Assembly (NCBI GenBank): GCA_023375675.1 | Contig: JALQBC010000006.1 | Coordinates: forward strand, 124,001-188,000 | Direction: 5' to 3' | Source of the DNA: Cytospora piceicola | Taxonomy: Eukaryota > Ascomycota > Sordariomycetes > Diaporthales > Cytosporaceae | Length of the DNA stretch: 64,000 bases | Shown: positions 10,964 to 19,497 of the stretch, piece after piece | Layout of the letters: each line of letters starts with the position of its first letter | How positions within the stretch are numbered: the stretch's first letter is position 1 | Program-made: the position numbers and the translations under genes | Notes under the pieces: model-generated | What the model saw: the letters and a program-made list of their open reading frames with translations, nothing else | Database searches by the model: none | What the model was told of the DNA's origin: nothing

Positions 10964-12291
10964 ATGGCGCAAAACGCTGCGTCCTCGACTTACACAATGG
11001 CTACCGACAAGCCCGACGGACGACACGGTCAAACGTCCACAGAGCAGCTCTCGCCGTTGCTACAATCGAGGGAGACCGGTGGGTCCATACCAGAGGCGCG
11101 TCGAGATGGCGAAACACAACCTGTCAAGGCTTTGCCCTTCGCAAAATCATGGCACCACATGGCCGCAGGAGCGTAAGACAACCCCTCCTCGAACCCGAGC
11201 CAAAAGGATCCCGACTCCCCTACTCTCGCAAGACATCACCGGCTGACCATTGTATTCTCTGGGCTCATAGTATCGGAGGCATGACAGCCTCCGCCCTCAC
11301 CGCGCCCCTCGACGTCCTCAAGACGCGCCTCCAGTCCGACTTCTACCAAGCACAGCTCCGAGTCGCCCGCGCCGCCCACGCGCAGGCCGGCATGAACCCG
11401 CTGCGCGCCGGCGTGTACCACTTCTCCGAAACCCTGCAGATCCTCTCCTCGGTGCCCAAACAAGAGGGCTGGCGGGCGCTCTTCAAGGGCCTCGGCCCGA
11501 ACCTCGTCGGCGTCATCCCCGCGAGGGCCATCAACTTCTACGTCTACGGCAACGGCAAGCGCCTCATCTCGGAGTACCTCAACCACGGGCAGGAGGCCGC
11601 GTGGGTGCACCTGGGCGCGGCCGTCGTCGCCGGCGTGGCGACGGGCACCGCGACGAACCCCATCTGGATGGTCAAGACGCGGCTGCAGCTGGACAAGAAC
11701 GTCGCGGAGAAGAGCGGCGGCGTGGCGCACAGGCAGTACAAGAACAGCCTGGACTGCGTGCGCCAGGTGATGCGGAACGAGGGCTTCCGGGGCTTCTTCA
11801 AGGGCCTGAGCGCCAGCTACCTGGGCGTCACCGAGTCCACGATGCAGTGGGTGCTGTACGAGCAGATGAAGAAGTCGCTGAGGCACCGGGAGGAGATGAT
11901 CGCGGCGAGCGGGAGGGAGAAGAACTGGTGGGACCGCACCGTGGACTACACGGGGAAGGCGGGCGCGGCGGGCGGAGCGAAGCTTTTCGCCGCGGTTCTG
12001 GCGTACCCTCATGAGGTTTGTGGCATCAATCCCCAAGGCGGTTGTGGGTGGCCGACTTGCTAACGTGTGTGATGATAGGTCGCGAGGACGAGGTTACGAC
12101 AAGCTCCCATGGAGGGCGGGAAGCCGAAATATACCGGCCTGGTGCAATGCTTCAAGCTCGTCTGGAAGCAGGAGGGCGTCATCGGCCTGTACGGCGGTCT
12201 GACTCCTCACCTCATGCGGACAGTGCCAAGCGCCGCCATCATGTTTGGCATGTACGAGGTCATCCTCCGGTTCCTCGAAACCTCGTCATAG
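10964..12291 (+). CDS. rim2: Mitochondrial carrier, RIM2/SLC25A33-36 type (pyrimidine nucleotide transporter)
   Basis: Inner-membrane mitochondrial carrier. The third repeat (YPHEVARTRLRQAP, then KYTGLVQCFKLVWKQEG) and the second (TNPIWMVKTRLQLD) are typical of RIM2, which exchanges pyrimidine nucleotides across the inner membrane for mitochondrial DNA and RNA synthesis. Three exons fit: 10964-11172, 11271-12015 and 12079-12291, giving 388 aa. The three Solcar signatures are PLDVLKTRLQ, PIWMVKTRLQ and PHEVARTRLR, each followed by a membrane pair, so the gene is complete. The hydrophilic N-terminal extension before HMAAGAIGG is about 70 residues. Translation could instead begin at the in-frame ATG at 10999 (MATDKPDG). 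Exon 2 is strongly GC-rich at third codon positions compared with flanking DNA. An FAD or NAD carrier is the main alternative, but the PHEV...RLRQ repeat favours RIM2. Confidence 0.92.
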
Positions 12292-12632
12292 AATAGAAAG
12301 GCGAGACAAAGGTCTACGGCACACGGGGCGAGGGCAGTCGAGGTTATTGTATGAGAGACGATGTAAGATGTATGAGGAGGGATCGGATGTACGATGAAGT
12401 TTTCCCCTCCTCGGGCCGACCACACACTACTCAGTTTTGTCATGTCCGTTCATGTTTGACTCAATATTCCATGTCAATCAGTTTGCATATATCTCGGACG
12501 GAGCCTGTTTATACTAGGTTTATAGATCGGGATTGGGTCTGGCTAATTACCTGCTCGGCGTTGGTGGATAAAAGGAAAATGAGAAGAGCAAAATACCCAG
12601 CATTATCTCTCCTGTTTGAGGCAAGTTACGGT

Positions 12633-12665
<33 letters not shown>

Positions 12666-13596
12666 CTTATATTTTTTCTTTACTTCGCTCTAGGCCATCC
12701 CCAATCCATTACGGTATATACATGGATTAGCACGAAAGAGGACCCGCAGCAAGAGGGGCAAGAATGGCTATTTTATCGGACCAACCAACAGTAGCTGTCT
12801 ACATAGTAAGACCATCATATACAGGGTTCAATGAACCGTACCTCAGTCCAGCGATTTATTATTCCTCGGGACACCCGGAATAGCGGATGCATGAGCAATA
12901 GAAGAATGTCACTGACATATTGTCCAATTCAAAATGATTTATCCTTGCGGTATCAACACCTCACACTACCTAGCAGACTAGTACGCAGTTAACGTACCAA
13001 TATGTAATCATTCCTTTCAACTATCTCCATGTAGCATATTGGACATAGTGCAGTTCGTGTTTGGAAACTGGCTTCACCTCCTATCGAATACAATGTGCTT
13101 CGGATTTGTCCTGGCCGGGTTAGGGTTAGGAGCGTCTTCCAACATACAGACATATCAACCCAAATATCCGGAGTGGTAACCTTGGAAGCCATATAGCACG
13201 GCTGCGGGTCTCACAATGTCACAGGAATGTGCAAAGAATATGTGTCATGAACTCAGAACCGAGTCTCCTCACTTGCTCTGCCCTTGATTTCAGCCGAACA
13301 GACACAAAGCTTCGGGCAGTGGAGTGAGGTGCTAAGTGACGAAGGACCACCACAGAAACCAGAAACCCAAGCGCGAGCGAGACTGGAAGACGCAGAAACA
13401 AAGAAGGAACCTGGTATGGTATATCGCAATGAACAGAAACTGGATGCTGGAAATGATAATCGAAATAAAAAGGGCATTCTCCCACCGCTTCCTCTCCAAT
13501 TTACCAATCTTTCAACTGCCGTGCAAGAAAGTTTCTCATTATCTCATGTACCTCATAGCATCGCCTCATGGCCATCAAGTCCCGAAAGTGAGTGTT
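12292..13596. other. Intergenic between convergent rim2 and snx3
   Basis: Probably the two 3' untranslated regions plus spacer. It contains a CA dinucleotide run at 12633-12657 running into a TA run. No supported gene. Confidence 0.5.
12633..12664. repeat. (CA)n/(TA)n microsatellite
   Basis: About 12 CA units run directly into about 4 TA units, downstream of the carrier gene. Confidence 0.95.
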
Positions 13597-13800
13597 TCAG
13601 CTTCTGTCATCATCGTCGTCCGCCAGTTTCCTGAGGGCCTGATGCTCAGCCCGTCCCTTGGGAGGCCGCTTGCGCAGCTTTCGGGCCGTGCGAGGTGGTG
13701 GTTGGTTTTGTTGTTGTTGTTGTTGTTGTTGTTGGTATTGTTGTGGTTGGCTCGGGGAGGGAGTGGAGGAGGAAGACCCTGTGGTCAAACGGGCGAACAT
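13597..13800 (-). CDS. Small polyQ ORF (67 aa) directly downstream of snx3
   Basis: No function recognised. The ATG lies only 9 bp after the stop codon of snx3 on the same strand. The product begins [17 protein letters not shown], passes through a glutamine run coded by CAA repeats, then a Lys/Arg-rich stretch ([20 protein letters not shown]) and an acidic DDDDD end. Codons outside the repeat often end in G or C (CTG, CGC, AAG, CAG, GCC, CTC), as in real genes nearby. It may be a second cistron on the snx3 message, a separately transcribed micropeptide, or a chance frame in the 3' untranslated region. The CAA repeat by itself is no evidence of coding. Confidence 0.4.
   Translation of the reverse strand: MFARLTTGSSSSTPSPSQPQQYQQQQQQQQQNQPPPRTARKLRKRPPKGRAEHQALRKLADDDDDRS
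13707..13733. repeat. (TTG)n / (CAA)n microsatellite
   Basis: Nine TTG units on the plus strand, read as CAA glutamine codons in the small minus-strand ORF. Confidence 0.9.
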
Positions 13801-13809
13801 TTTGGGTAG

Positions 13810-14455
13810 TCACCATGCGTTGCGATCCCAGTTCGGATCTGTTCAGTTTTCAAAGTCAGCCGTCGGCCCCTACTTCCGCCCCCATGGATCGAGGACGCCG
13901 CCGGCGCCCCCAGGAGAGACTCACCTTGCACAAAGGCCGCGAGGACCTTGCTCCCAGTCTGCAGGAGTGGATGTCCCACCACGATCTTCAGGAACTTCTC
14001 CAGACCCGCCCTCCTCCCCTCGATCACGTCGTCGCTGAACCGGTTCGTAAACACCTTGCCGGGCAGGGGCGGTATCGTCACGCGCGCGCTCTCCCGCTCC
14101 AGGATGTCACGGAAGTACTCAAAGTCCGAGTACCTGCGGCGGACTGTGCTCTGGCGCAGCTTGAAGGCGGGGATGTTGGTCCGGCAGACGATCTCGTAGT
14201 CGGTATACATGTGGCGGCCGATACCATGCGTTCGGGGGTTGCGGACCTGTTTAGACAATTCACCGTCAGCCCTCGACTCGACCGTAGCCCGGATGACAAT
14301 TGCCGCGACCTGCTCGAAAGAACGGTGATGGGGACGGAGGGGGGACAAGGCTGCACGCATGCACGCACCTCTATCTCGAGGAAGTTCTCTGGCGGGCCGT
14401 AGATCTCGTCAAACGACTGCTGGCGGGTGTCCGGCAGGCTCGACATGGACGACAT
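13810..14455 (-). CDS. snx3: Sorting nexin Snx3/Grd19 (PX domain)
   Basis: Retromer-associated sorting nexin that binds phosphatidylinositol 3-phosphate on early endosomes and recycles membrane cargo to the Golgi. Exons on the minus strand are 14455-14369, 14246-13925 and 13838-13810, giving 145 aa. The protein reads [20 protein letters not shown], then [20 protein letters not shown]. The PX core has [15 protein letters not shown] (lipid-contacting Arg), IPPLPGK and [18 protein letters not shown]. The last exon, 29 bp, encodes the end DPNWDRNAW seen in sordariomycete Snx3. There is almost nothing outside the PX domain, as usual for the family. An in-frame ATG at 14530 would add 25 residues; the start at 14455 (MSSMSSLPD) gives the usual length. 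A small polyQ ORF follows the stop codon by 9 bp. Confidence 0.94.
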
Positions 14456-16264
14456 TATGGGCCTGGGGAAGCGGGACTGGGGCACCCTGTTCGGCCCTGT
14501 CGACGTGCCGCCAGGCGATGTGGGAGACACGGGCGCCGAGCCAGGCGCGGCCGCAGCGCCATCGGCGCGCGGGGCGTTTTCGCCGTTGGAAGCCGTTTTG
14601 GCGGTTCTGCGAGGGTTTCCCTACAATGTGGGCGGGCGGGCGGGGCGGGGGGGTGTCTGGGTGAGGAGGAATGGGGTTTCCCTGGCTGGTTTGTTGGTGT
14701 TTGGGTGTTTTTCTCAACCTCGCAGGTGTTGGAGGGGCAGGCTGGTTTGTCTCGCGGGAAGAGTTTCGTCGTGGAAGTGGAAAGTGAGGTGAAGTACGAG
14801 GTTGGGATGCCAAAAGGTGGGGTTTACGTATCGAATTGTTGTCTACGGGAAGCTCGTAATAAGCGCGGGGCGCCGCTCCGCTGTTTCTTTAGAGCACCGT
14901 GTCACCCCCCCCCCTGTCGACACATTTCTCTGCCACACACCACACCATTTTAGTATAAGTTTCAATACAAATCTACTAATATCTTCGCCACTATTTAATT
15001 CTAGAACTTTAAACTTTATATATAAGGTAATCGTGCCTAAGGCTATTATTATATACTAAATACTTTTAATTCGAGTAAGAATTAAAGGAGTTGACCTTTT
15101 AGATTTGTAGATATATATGTAGGAATTTGATCGGACAGGGGGGGGTGACACGGTGCTTTAAAAGTGAGAATCGGCTAGGTTTTATTAATTTTTAAGTTGT
15201 ATATCTATATAAAAGGTTTAAAGATATATATTATATACTACTATATAGCTTAAAGCTATACGGTTTTAATAAGCCTAGTTTTACGATTGTCAGAGACGTA
15301 TACGTGGAGATATATCAGAAAGTAGGTTTAAGAATATGTGGTGTGTGAGAGAAACACGTTGACAGGGGGGGGGGTGACACGGTGCTCTAAAGAAACAGCG
15401 CGTAAGCCACCAAAGAAAGATATGGAGACCTTGACCTGAGCTCAGCGCGTTTTTGGTTCAGCGTGCTCAGCTGGCTCCAAGCTGGCCCTGCTGGCTTCAA
15501 CGTCCCATCCATTTCAGGGAAATTCCGGGGAACCCTTTTCTTGGCGACGTATCTTCTGCGTCACTTTTCACATTTGGTTTCCGGGAACTGCATGTGCTGA
15601 TTGTGCCGGTTGCCGTTCTTTGAGACAACGCTGAGTCAAATGATATCCTCATCTCTCTTGAACAATTGTGCACCGTTCTACTATGAAGTCGTCGAAGAAT
15701 CGCCCGCTATGTCGGTCGTGCTAATTATATCCAGCAACACCATTTGCCCTCGAATTTGCCCACTACACAGTCCATGCTTGAATATAGTCCTCTTCGGCCG
15801 AAAGTTACAATGATATATACTCTGTGGACGTATTCACATATTCGAGCATATGGAACATACAATACACTTGCCTGGTCCCTGAGTGCACTACACGCTTTCA
15901 TGAGGAGCAGGTTCAGACATCTACTGAACGGGCAACACTGGGACTTCAGGGCCGCTACGACAAAGTAACATGCCGTCAGTTCCTATCAACATAGCTCACG
16001 GCACGATGGAGGCATTGAATGGTGTGGCAACCTGTTCCATTGATTGGTATAAGCTTTCACAAAACACATAGACAGGAAGCAGTCATGTTTCCTCACCTGT
16101 CATCCTGGTGCCAAGTCCTTCATCTCCCAACGTCGTGCCCAGTCCTGGCCGACATTCGCTCCAAGACACAGTCCAGTGCAACATTAGCGCTGCTTTAACG
16201 TGACATGCCTGAGCCTCGACGGCGCCCTTGTGTAAACTAACAATCTTCTTTGATACTTAGTTCC
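14456..16264. other. Intergenic: snx3 upstream region, inverted-repeat element, SF3A1 3' side
   Basis: Apart from the inverted-repeat element at 14881-15398, no gene was recognised. The left part (14456-14880) is GC-rich and is the probable promoter of snx3. The sequence from about 15400 to 16264 is of ordinary composition and has no convincing frame. Confidence 0.5.
14881..15398. mobile_element. MITE-like element with terminal inverted repeats
   Basis: The left end (14881-14943) and the reverse complement of the right end (15336-15398) share CTGTTTCTTTAGAGCACCGT followed by GTCA, ten Cs and TGTC. That is 38 identical bases, and similarity continues more weakly through TTTCTC and CACACACCACA. 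The 390 bp between is strongly AT-rich, with many TATATA runs and no coding potential. A third, shorter copy of the arm (GACA, eight Gs, TGACACGGTGCTTTA) sits inside at 15134-15159, in the orientation of the right arm. If the element proper begins at GAGCACCG, both ends are bounded by TA (14890-14891 and 15388-15389), which would fit a TA target duplication of the Tc1/mariner type. That assignment is inference. No transposase is present, so any movement would depend on another element. AT-richness could also reflect repeat-induced point mutation. Confidence 0.7.
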
Positions 16265-17887
16265 TCAGCTCTTCTCTTCCCCAAACTTCTGGTGGATGGC
16301 CTTGATTTGCTCATCGACATTAACCGTCTGCAGGTGGTTCATATGAGACTGGCTCTTTCCGTCTGGATTGCCATCAAAAGAGTTGGCAGCAATCTTCTTC
16401 CGCCGGGCTGCTTCCTCCTCGTCAAGGGGCAGCCCAGTGACTCCATCGAAAACATCGCTCCGCTGGCTTGCAAGTCGCTTGAGGTTGTTGGCCACATCCG
16501 CCGTCGACAAATTGGTCGTGGCATAGCGGGACTCGGCCTTGGCCTTCTGCTCTTTCCACCGTGGATCCAAAAGCTCGATGCGCATATGCTCTTGGAGCTC
16601 GTCGAGTGGGATCTGCTGCCTGCAATTCGGGCAAATAGCCACCTGGGCACCTGCCCTATTGGCATTTCGTGCTGCAGCTCTTGGCACGGGCTGCTCTCTG
16701 ATCTTGACATGGCCAGCACCTCCCCTCGCCTCTGCCTGAGCTTGCTGCATGCGGGCCCGTGCTTGTTCTCGTTCCTGGATCCTCTGGGCCTCCTCGTCCT
16801 CGTACGCAGACCTCTCACCGACAGCAGGTGGCGTGGGCGTGTGTATGGACGGTGGCATAAAGGGTTGGAACTGTGGCGGTGTTGATGTTGCCTGAGGTGC
16901 CGGAGCGGGATGGACGGGAAGGCTCTGTTGAGCTGCTGGGATGAAGGTGTTGTCGTCGAAGGGGAAAGCTTCCTCGAGGCGGAGATTAGAGCTAATCGCG
17001 ACGTTGTTCTTCTCCTCCAGCGAGGCGTACTGCAGGTCGTGAAGGGACGTAGGAGGCGGTAGGTTGGCCTGGTCGTCGGATTCGTTGAAGGTGATGGTTT
17101 CGACCACCACGAAGTCGTTCCAGTCGATTCGCGCAAAGTCGATCTTCTTCTGTTCCTCCTCTTCTTCCTTCTTGATCTTCTCGGCCTCCTGATACTTGGC
17201 CCACTCAGCCCTCTGCCGGGCCCGCGCGAGAACGTGATACTTGTCATCGACGCTCCGCTGCAACTCCTCCATGCGCTCCTGTTGAGCTTTTGTACCCTCG
17301 CCAGTGCCGCCGCTCTCTCGTAGTAATATCGAGTATTGATCGACCATGTGCTGGAAGTAGTTGTGGAAGGTGTGGTTTTGAATCAGGAACTGGAATTGTG
17401 GACTGCCAGCCTCGCGCTGCGCTAACGTCGTCATGAACTGGCGTCCGTTCCTCGCGACAAACAGGGCTGTCAATCGTAGTATCTCCAGGTCCTTCTGATT
17501 GATACGCGGCATGCGTGCTGAAAACAGAAGGTCGGGGGGTTTCGGGGGTCCCTTCGGCTCCTCCTTCGCAGGTGTCTGGAAAGCCTCACCGACGCGACCG
17601 GCAGCGAGGGCAGTGACGTTTCCTGACTTGTACTGTTCCTTGCGCCATTCGTACCAAGCATTATATGGGTCGGAGTCGCCCATCAAGAAGCTGAATTTGG
17701 GGTTGACTCCATGGCTCTCGCGGATTCGTTCCTCGAAACTTACTCCACGTCGGGCTACGAAGCCAGCAGTCTTCTCGATGGCTTCGCGAATCTCGCCAGG
17801 CGGAGGGACGACGACGCCCGGTGGCGGCTTGACCTTGTCGAGCTCGGCATACGCAGCCGCGACTGCATCGCCGTTGGATGCGTCCAT
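16265..17887 (-). CDS. SF3A1: Splicing factor SF3a subunit 1 (SF3A1/Prp21/Sap114)
   Basis: Subunit of the SF3a complex of the U2 snRNP, needed for prespliceosome assembly at the branch site. A single exon encodes 540 aa from MDASNGDAVAAAYAELD. Two SURP modules are clear. The first is at residues about 35-90 (IREAIEKTAGFVARRGVSFE, then NPKFSFLMGDSDPYNAWYEW). The second is at about 130-185 (LTALFVARNGRQFM, then FQFLIQNHTFHNYF). A long Lys/Glu-rich Prp21-type region follows, then a C-terminal block ICPNCRQQIPLDELQEHMRI with ELLDPRWKEQKAKAESRYAT. There is no C-terminal ubiquitin-like domain, as in other fungal members. The frame stays open upstream to an ATG at 18010, which would add 41 residues with a run of 12 histidines coded by a CAC microsatellite. 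The 17887 start is preferred because the family begins near there. Confidence 0.93.
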   Translation of the reverse strand: MDASNGDAVAAAYAELDKVKPPPGVVVPPPGEIREAIEKTAGFVARRGVSFEERIRESHGVNPKFSFLMGDSDPYNAWYEWRKEQYKSGNVTALAAGRVGEAFQTPAKEEPKGPPKPPDLLFSARMPRINQKDLEILRLTALFVARNGRQFMTTLAQREAGSPQFQFLIQNHTFHNYFQHMVDQYSILLRESGGTGEGTKAQQERMEELQRSVDDKYHVLARARQRAEWAKYQEAEKIKKEEEEEQKKIDFARIDWNDFVVVETITFNESDDQANLPPPTSLHDLQYASLEEKNNVAISSNLRLEEAFPFDDNTFIPAAQQSLPVHPAPAPQATSTPPQFQPFMPPSIHTPTPPAVGERSAYEDEEAQRIQEREQARARMQQAQAEARGGAGHVKIREQPVPRAAARNANRAGAQVAICPNCRQQIPLDELQEHMRIELLDPRWKEQKAKAESRYATTNLSTADVANNLKRLASQRSDVFDGVTGLPLDEEEAARRKKIAANSFDGNPDGKSQSHMNHLQTVNVDEQIKAIHQKFGEEKS

Positions 17888-17925
17888 GGCTTGTGGTATG
17901 CGATGGCTCACTGCTGCTCGATAGG

Positions 17926-17962
17926 TGTGGTGGTGGTGGTGGTGGTGGTGGTGGTGGTGGTG
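17926..17962. repeat. (TGG)n / (CAC)n microsatellite upstream of SF3A1
   Basis: About 12 TGG units, in the probable 5' untranslated region of SF3A1. Read on the minus strand they continue the SF3A1 frame as polyhistidine. Confidence 0.93.
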
Positions 17963-18668
17963 CCCGCGGGTAGGTTCAGCTTTGAAGGTTTGCTGTTGAT
18001 TGATTCCCAAAATTGATTGACGCGGAAAGCTAAACTAAAGTTTAAGGCCTGTGGAAATAGTGAAGTGCAGTAAATACACGTAAAATCGAAACAAAGCGCA
18101 CAGGAAGCCCTTGTACCTCCGTACCTCCCCCCCAAAGCTCCTGAAGTTAGTGGCTCCCGAGCTCCCTCCCGAGACCACTAATAACATCCATGCAAATATT
18201 AGTATGTTACGCATGCAACACACAATTGACGAGGCAGTTTCACTGACTTGGAGTTCGATATTGCATCTGAGACGCCATTGTTATTCGATGAGTAGCGGCT
18301 CCCTGCTTGCTAATGGTGACTCAAGTGTTCTGGTATCAAGCAAACAATTCAGACTTGAGGCAACGCCAGCATGACCGAAACCCGGACCGGCTGTCTGAGG
18401 GTATCTAGGTATCTAGGTGGGTAATCCGAGCATACATACAATGCATACAATGCTAGCTAGGTACAGCTTGATATTAGTGTTTCTTTTTTTTTTTTGGTCC
18501 ACGAGCAGGTGTGGTTTGTATGTAGCAATCGGTACTTGGGTACTTGATACGGATCGGTACCTTTTCCTAGATGTCGGGTCCCCTCGTTACCGAAGTACTG
18601 TAAATCTTGATGAGGTCGACCAGCTATCAAGGATTTTGGGGACACAGACTGTGGTTTCACGTTAGCAT

Positions 18669-18716
18669 TGACGTTCACATTGACGTTCACATTGACGTTC
18701 GCATTGACGTTCGCAT
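18669..18716 (+). repeat. 12-bp tandem array TGACGTTC(A/G)CAT, four units
   Basis: Four consecutive 12 bp units start at 18669, 18681, 18693 and 18705. Each contains TGACGT, the half site recognised by ATF/CREB-type bZIP factors. A degenerate fifth unit follows. It lies 0.78 kb upstream of the pmt1 start and 0.78 kb upstream of the SF3A1 start. A regulatory function is inference. Confidence 0.8.
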
Positions 18717-19497
18717 TGTATGTATGCACACTGGCACACTACAGCCCAGGGAGGAGGGGAGCAAGCGAGGGCGGCCAACGGATGATTGAGAGGCTACATG
18801 TAGCCTGGCAGTCCTGGCTGGAAGATCTTCAGAAGCACTGGGCACCTGCATGCCATTAGCATTTGGCATTCCATCGATCTTTTAAAAACCCCCCCTTGCC
18901 TGAACGTGGCTGAATGCGGATTAAATGAACCCTGCCGTAAGCGCGTAAAGTTGACAGGGTTGCCACGTATACAACTTGGGAAATTTGGGCCAGACCACAC
19001 CTAAGTTTGGTATCCATCTTCCATTACCTACAGCGTATATCGATACGGCCACCCTTCCGACATCAAGCTTCCTTTCATTCAACCATCTCGTCGACCCCCT
19101 TTTCGTATCATCTTCTTCTTCGTCTTCTTTCCCCAAAAAGAGGATAGAGAGAGAGAGGCCTTTCAATTTCTTCTACTGCATTGTCAGTACCGGCGACAGG
19201 AAGGAGAAGCTTCTTTCGCCCTTCCCAACTTCTCCCCTCTTCCCTTGTTCAATCAATACCTGATCCCACCTTCATCCCACCTTCATCCATGCTCTCTTTG
19301 TAATGAGACCGACTTTACTTCTTGACACTCGCTCCTCTATTTCCTTCAACCCACCCTTATTCTGCTGCGCCTATTGACTTCAGTCACCCACCTGAGTCGT
19401 AGCCAGAAAGTCAAAGTCGTCGATTTTCAAACATCCGGCTCCTCAATCCTCTTTGCGACACGACCCGAATAATCTCGACATTCCACACGCCGTCAGC

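Larger units (their letters stand above)
17888..19497. promoter_or_regulatory. Divergent intergenic region of SF3A1 and pmt1
   Basis: About 1.6 kb separates the two divergent start codons. It holds the CAC microsatellite at its left edge, the TGACGTTC repeat array at 18669-18716 and a pyrimidine-rich leader before pmt1 (about 19050-19490). No protein-coding gene was recognised. The regulatory role follows from orientation only. Confidence 0.45.

Noticed and set aside
11236..12036. 266-codon minus-strand frame opposite rim2
   Set aside because: His/Arg/Gly-rich antisense product of a GC-rich exon.
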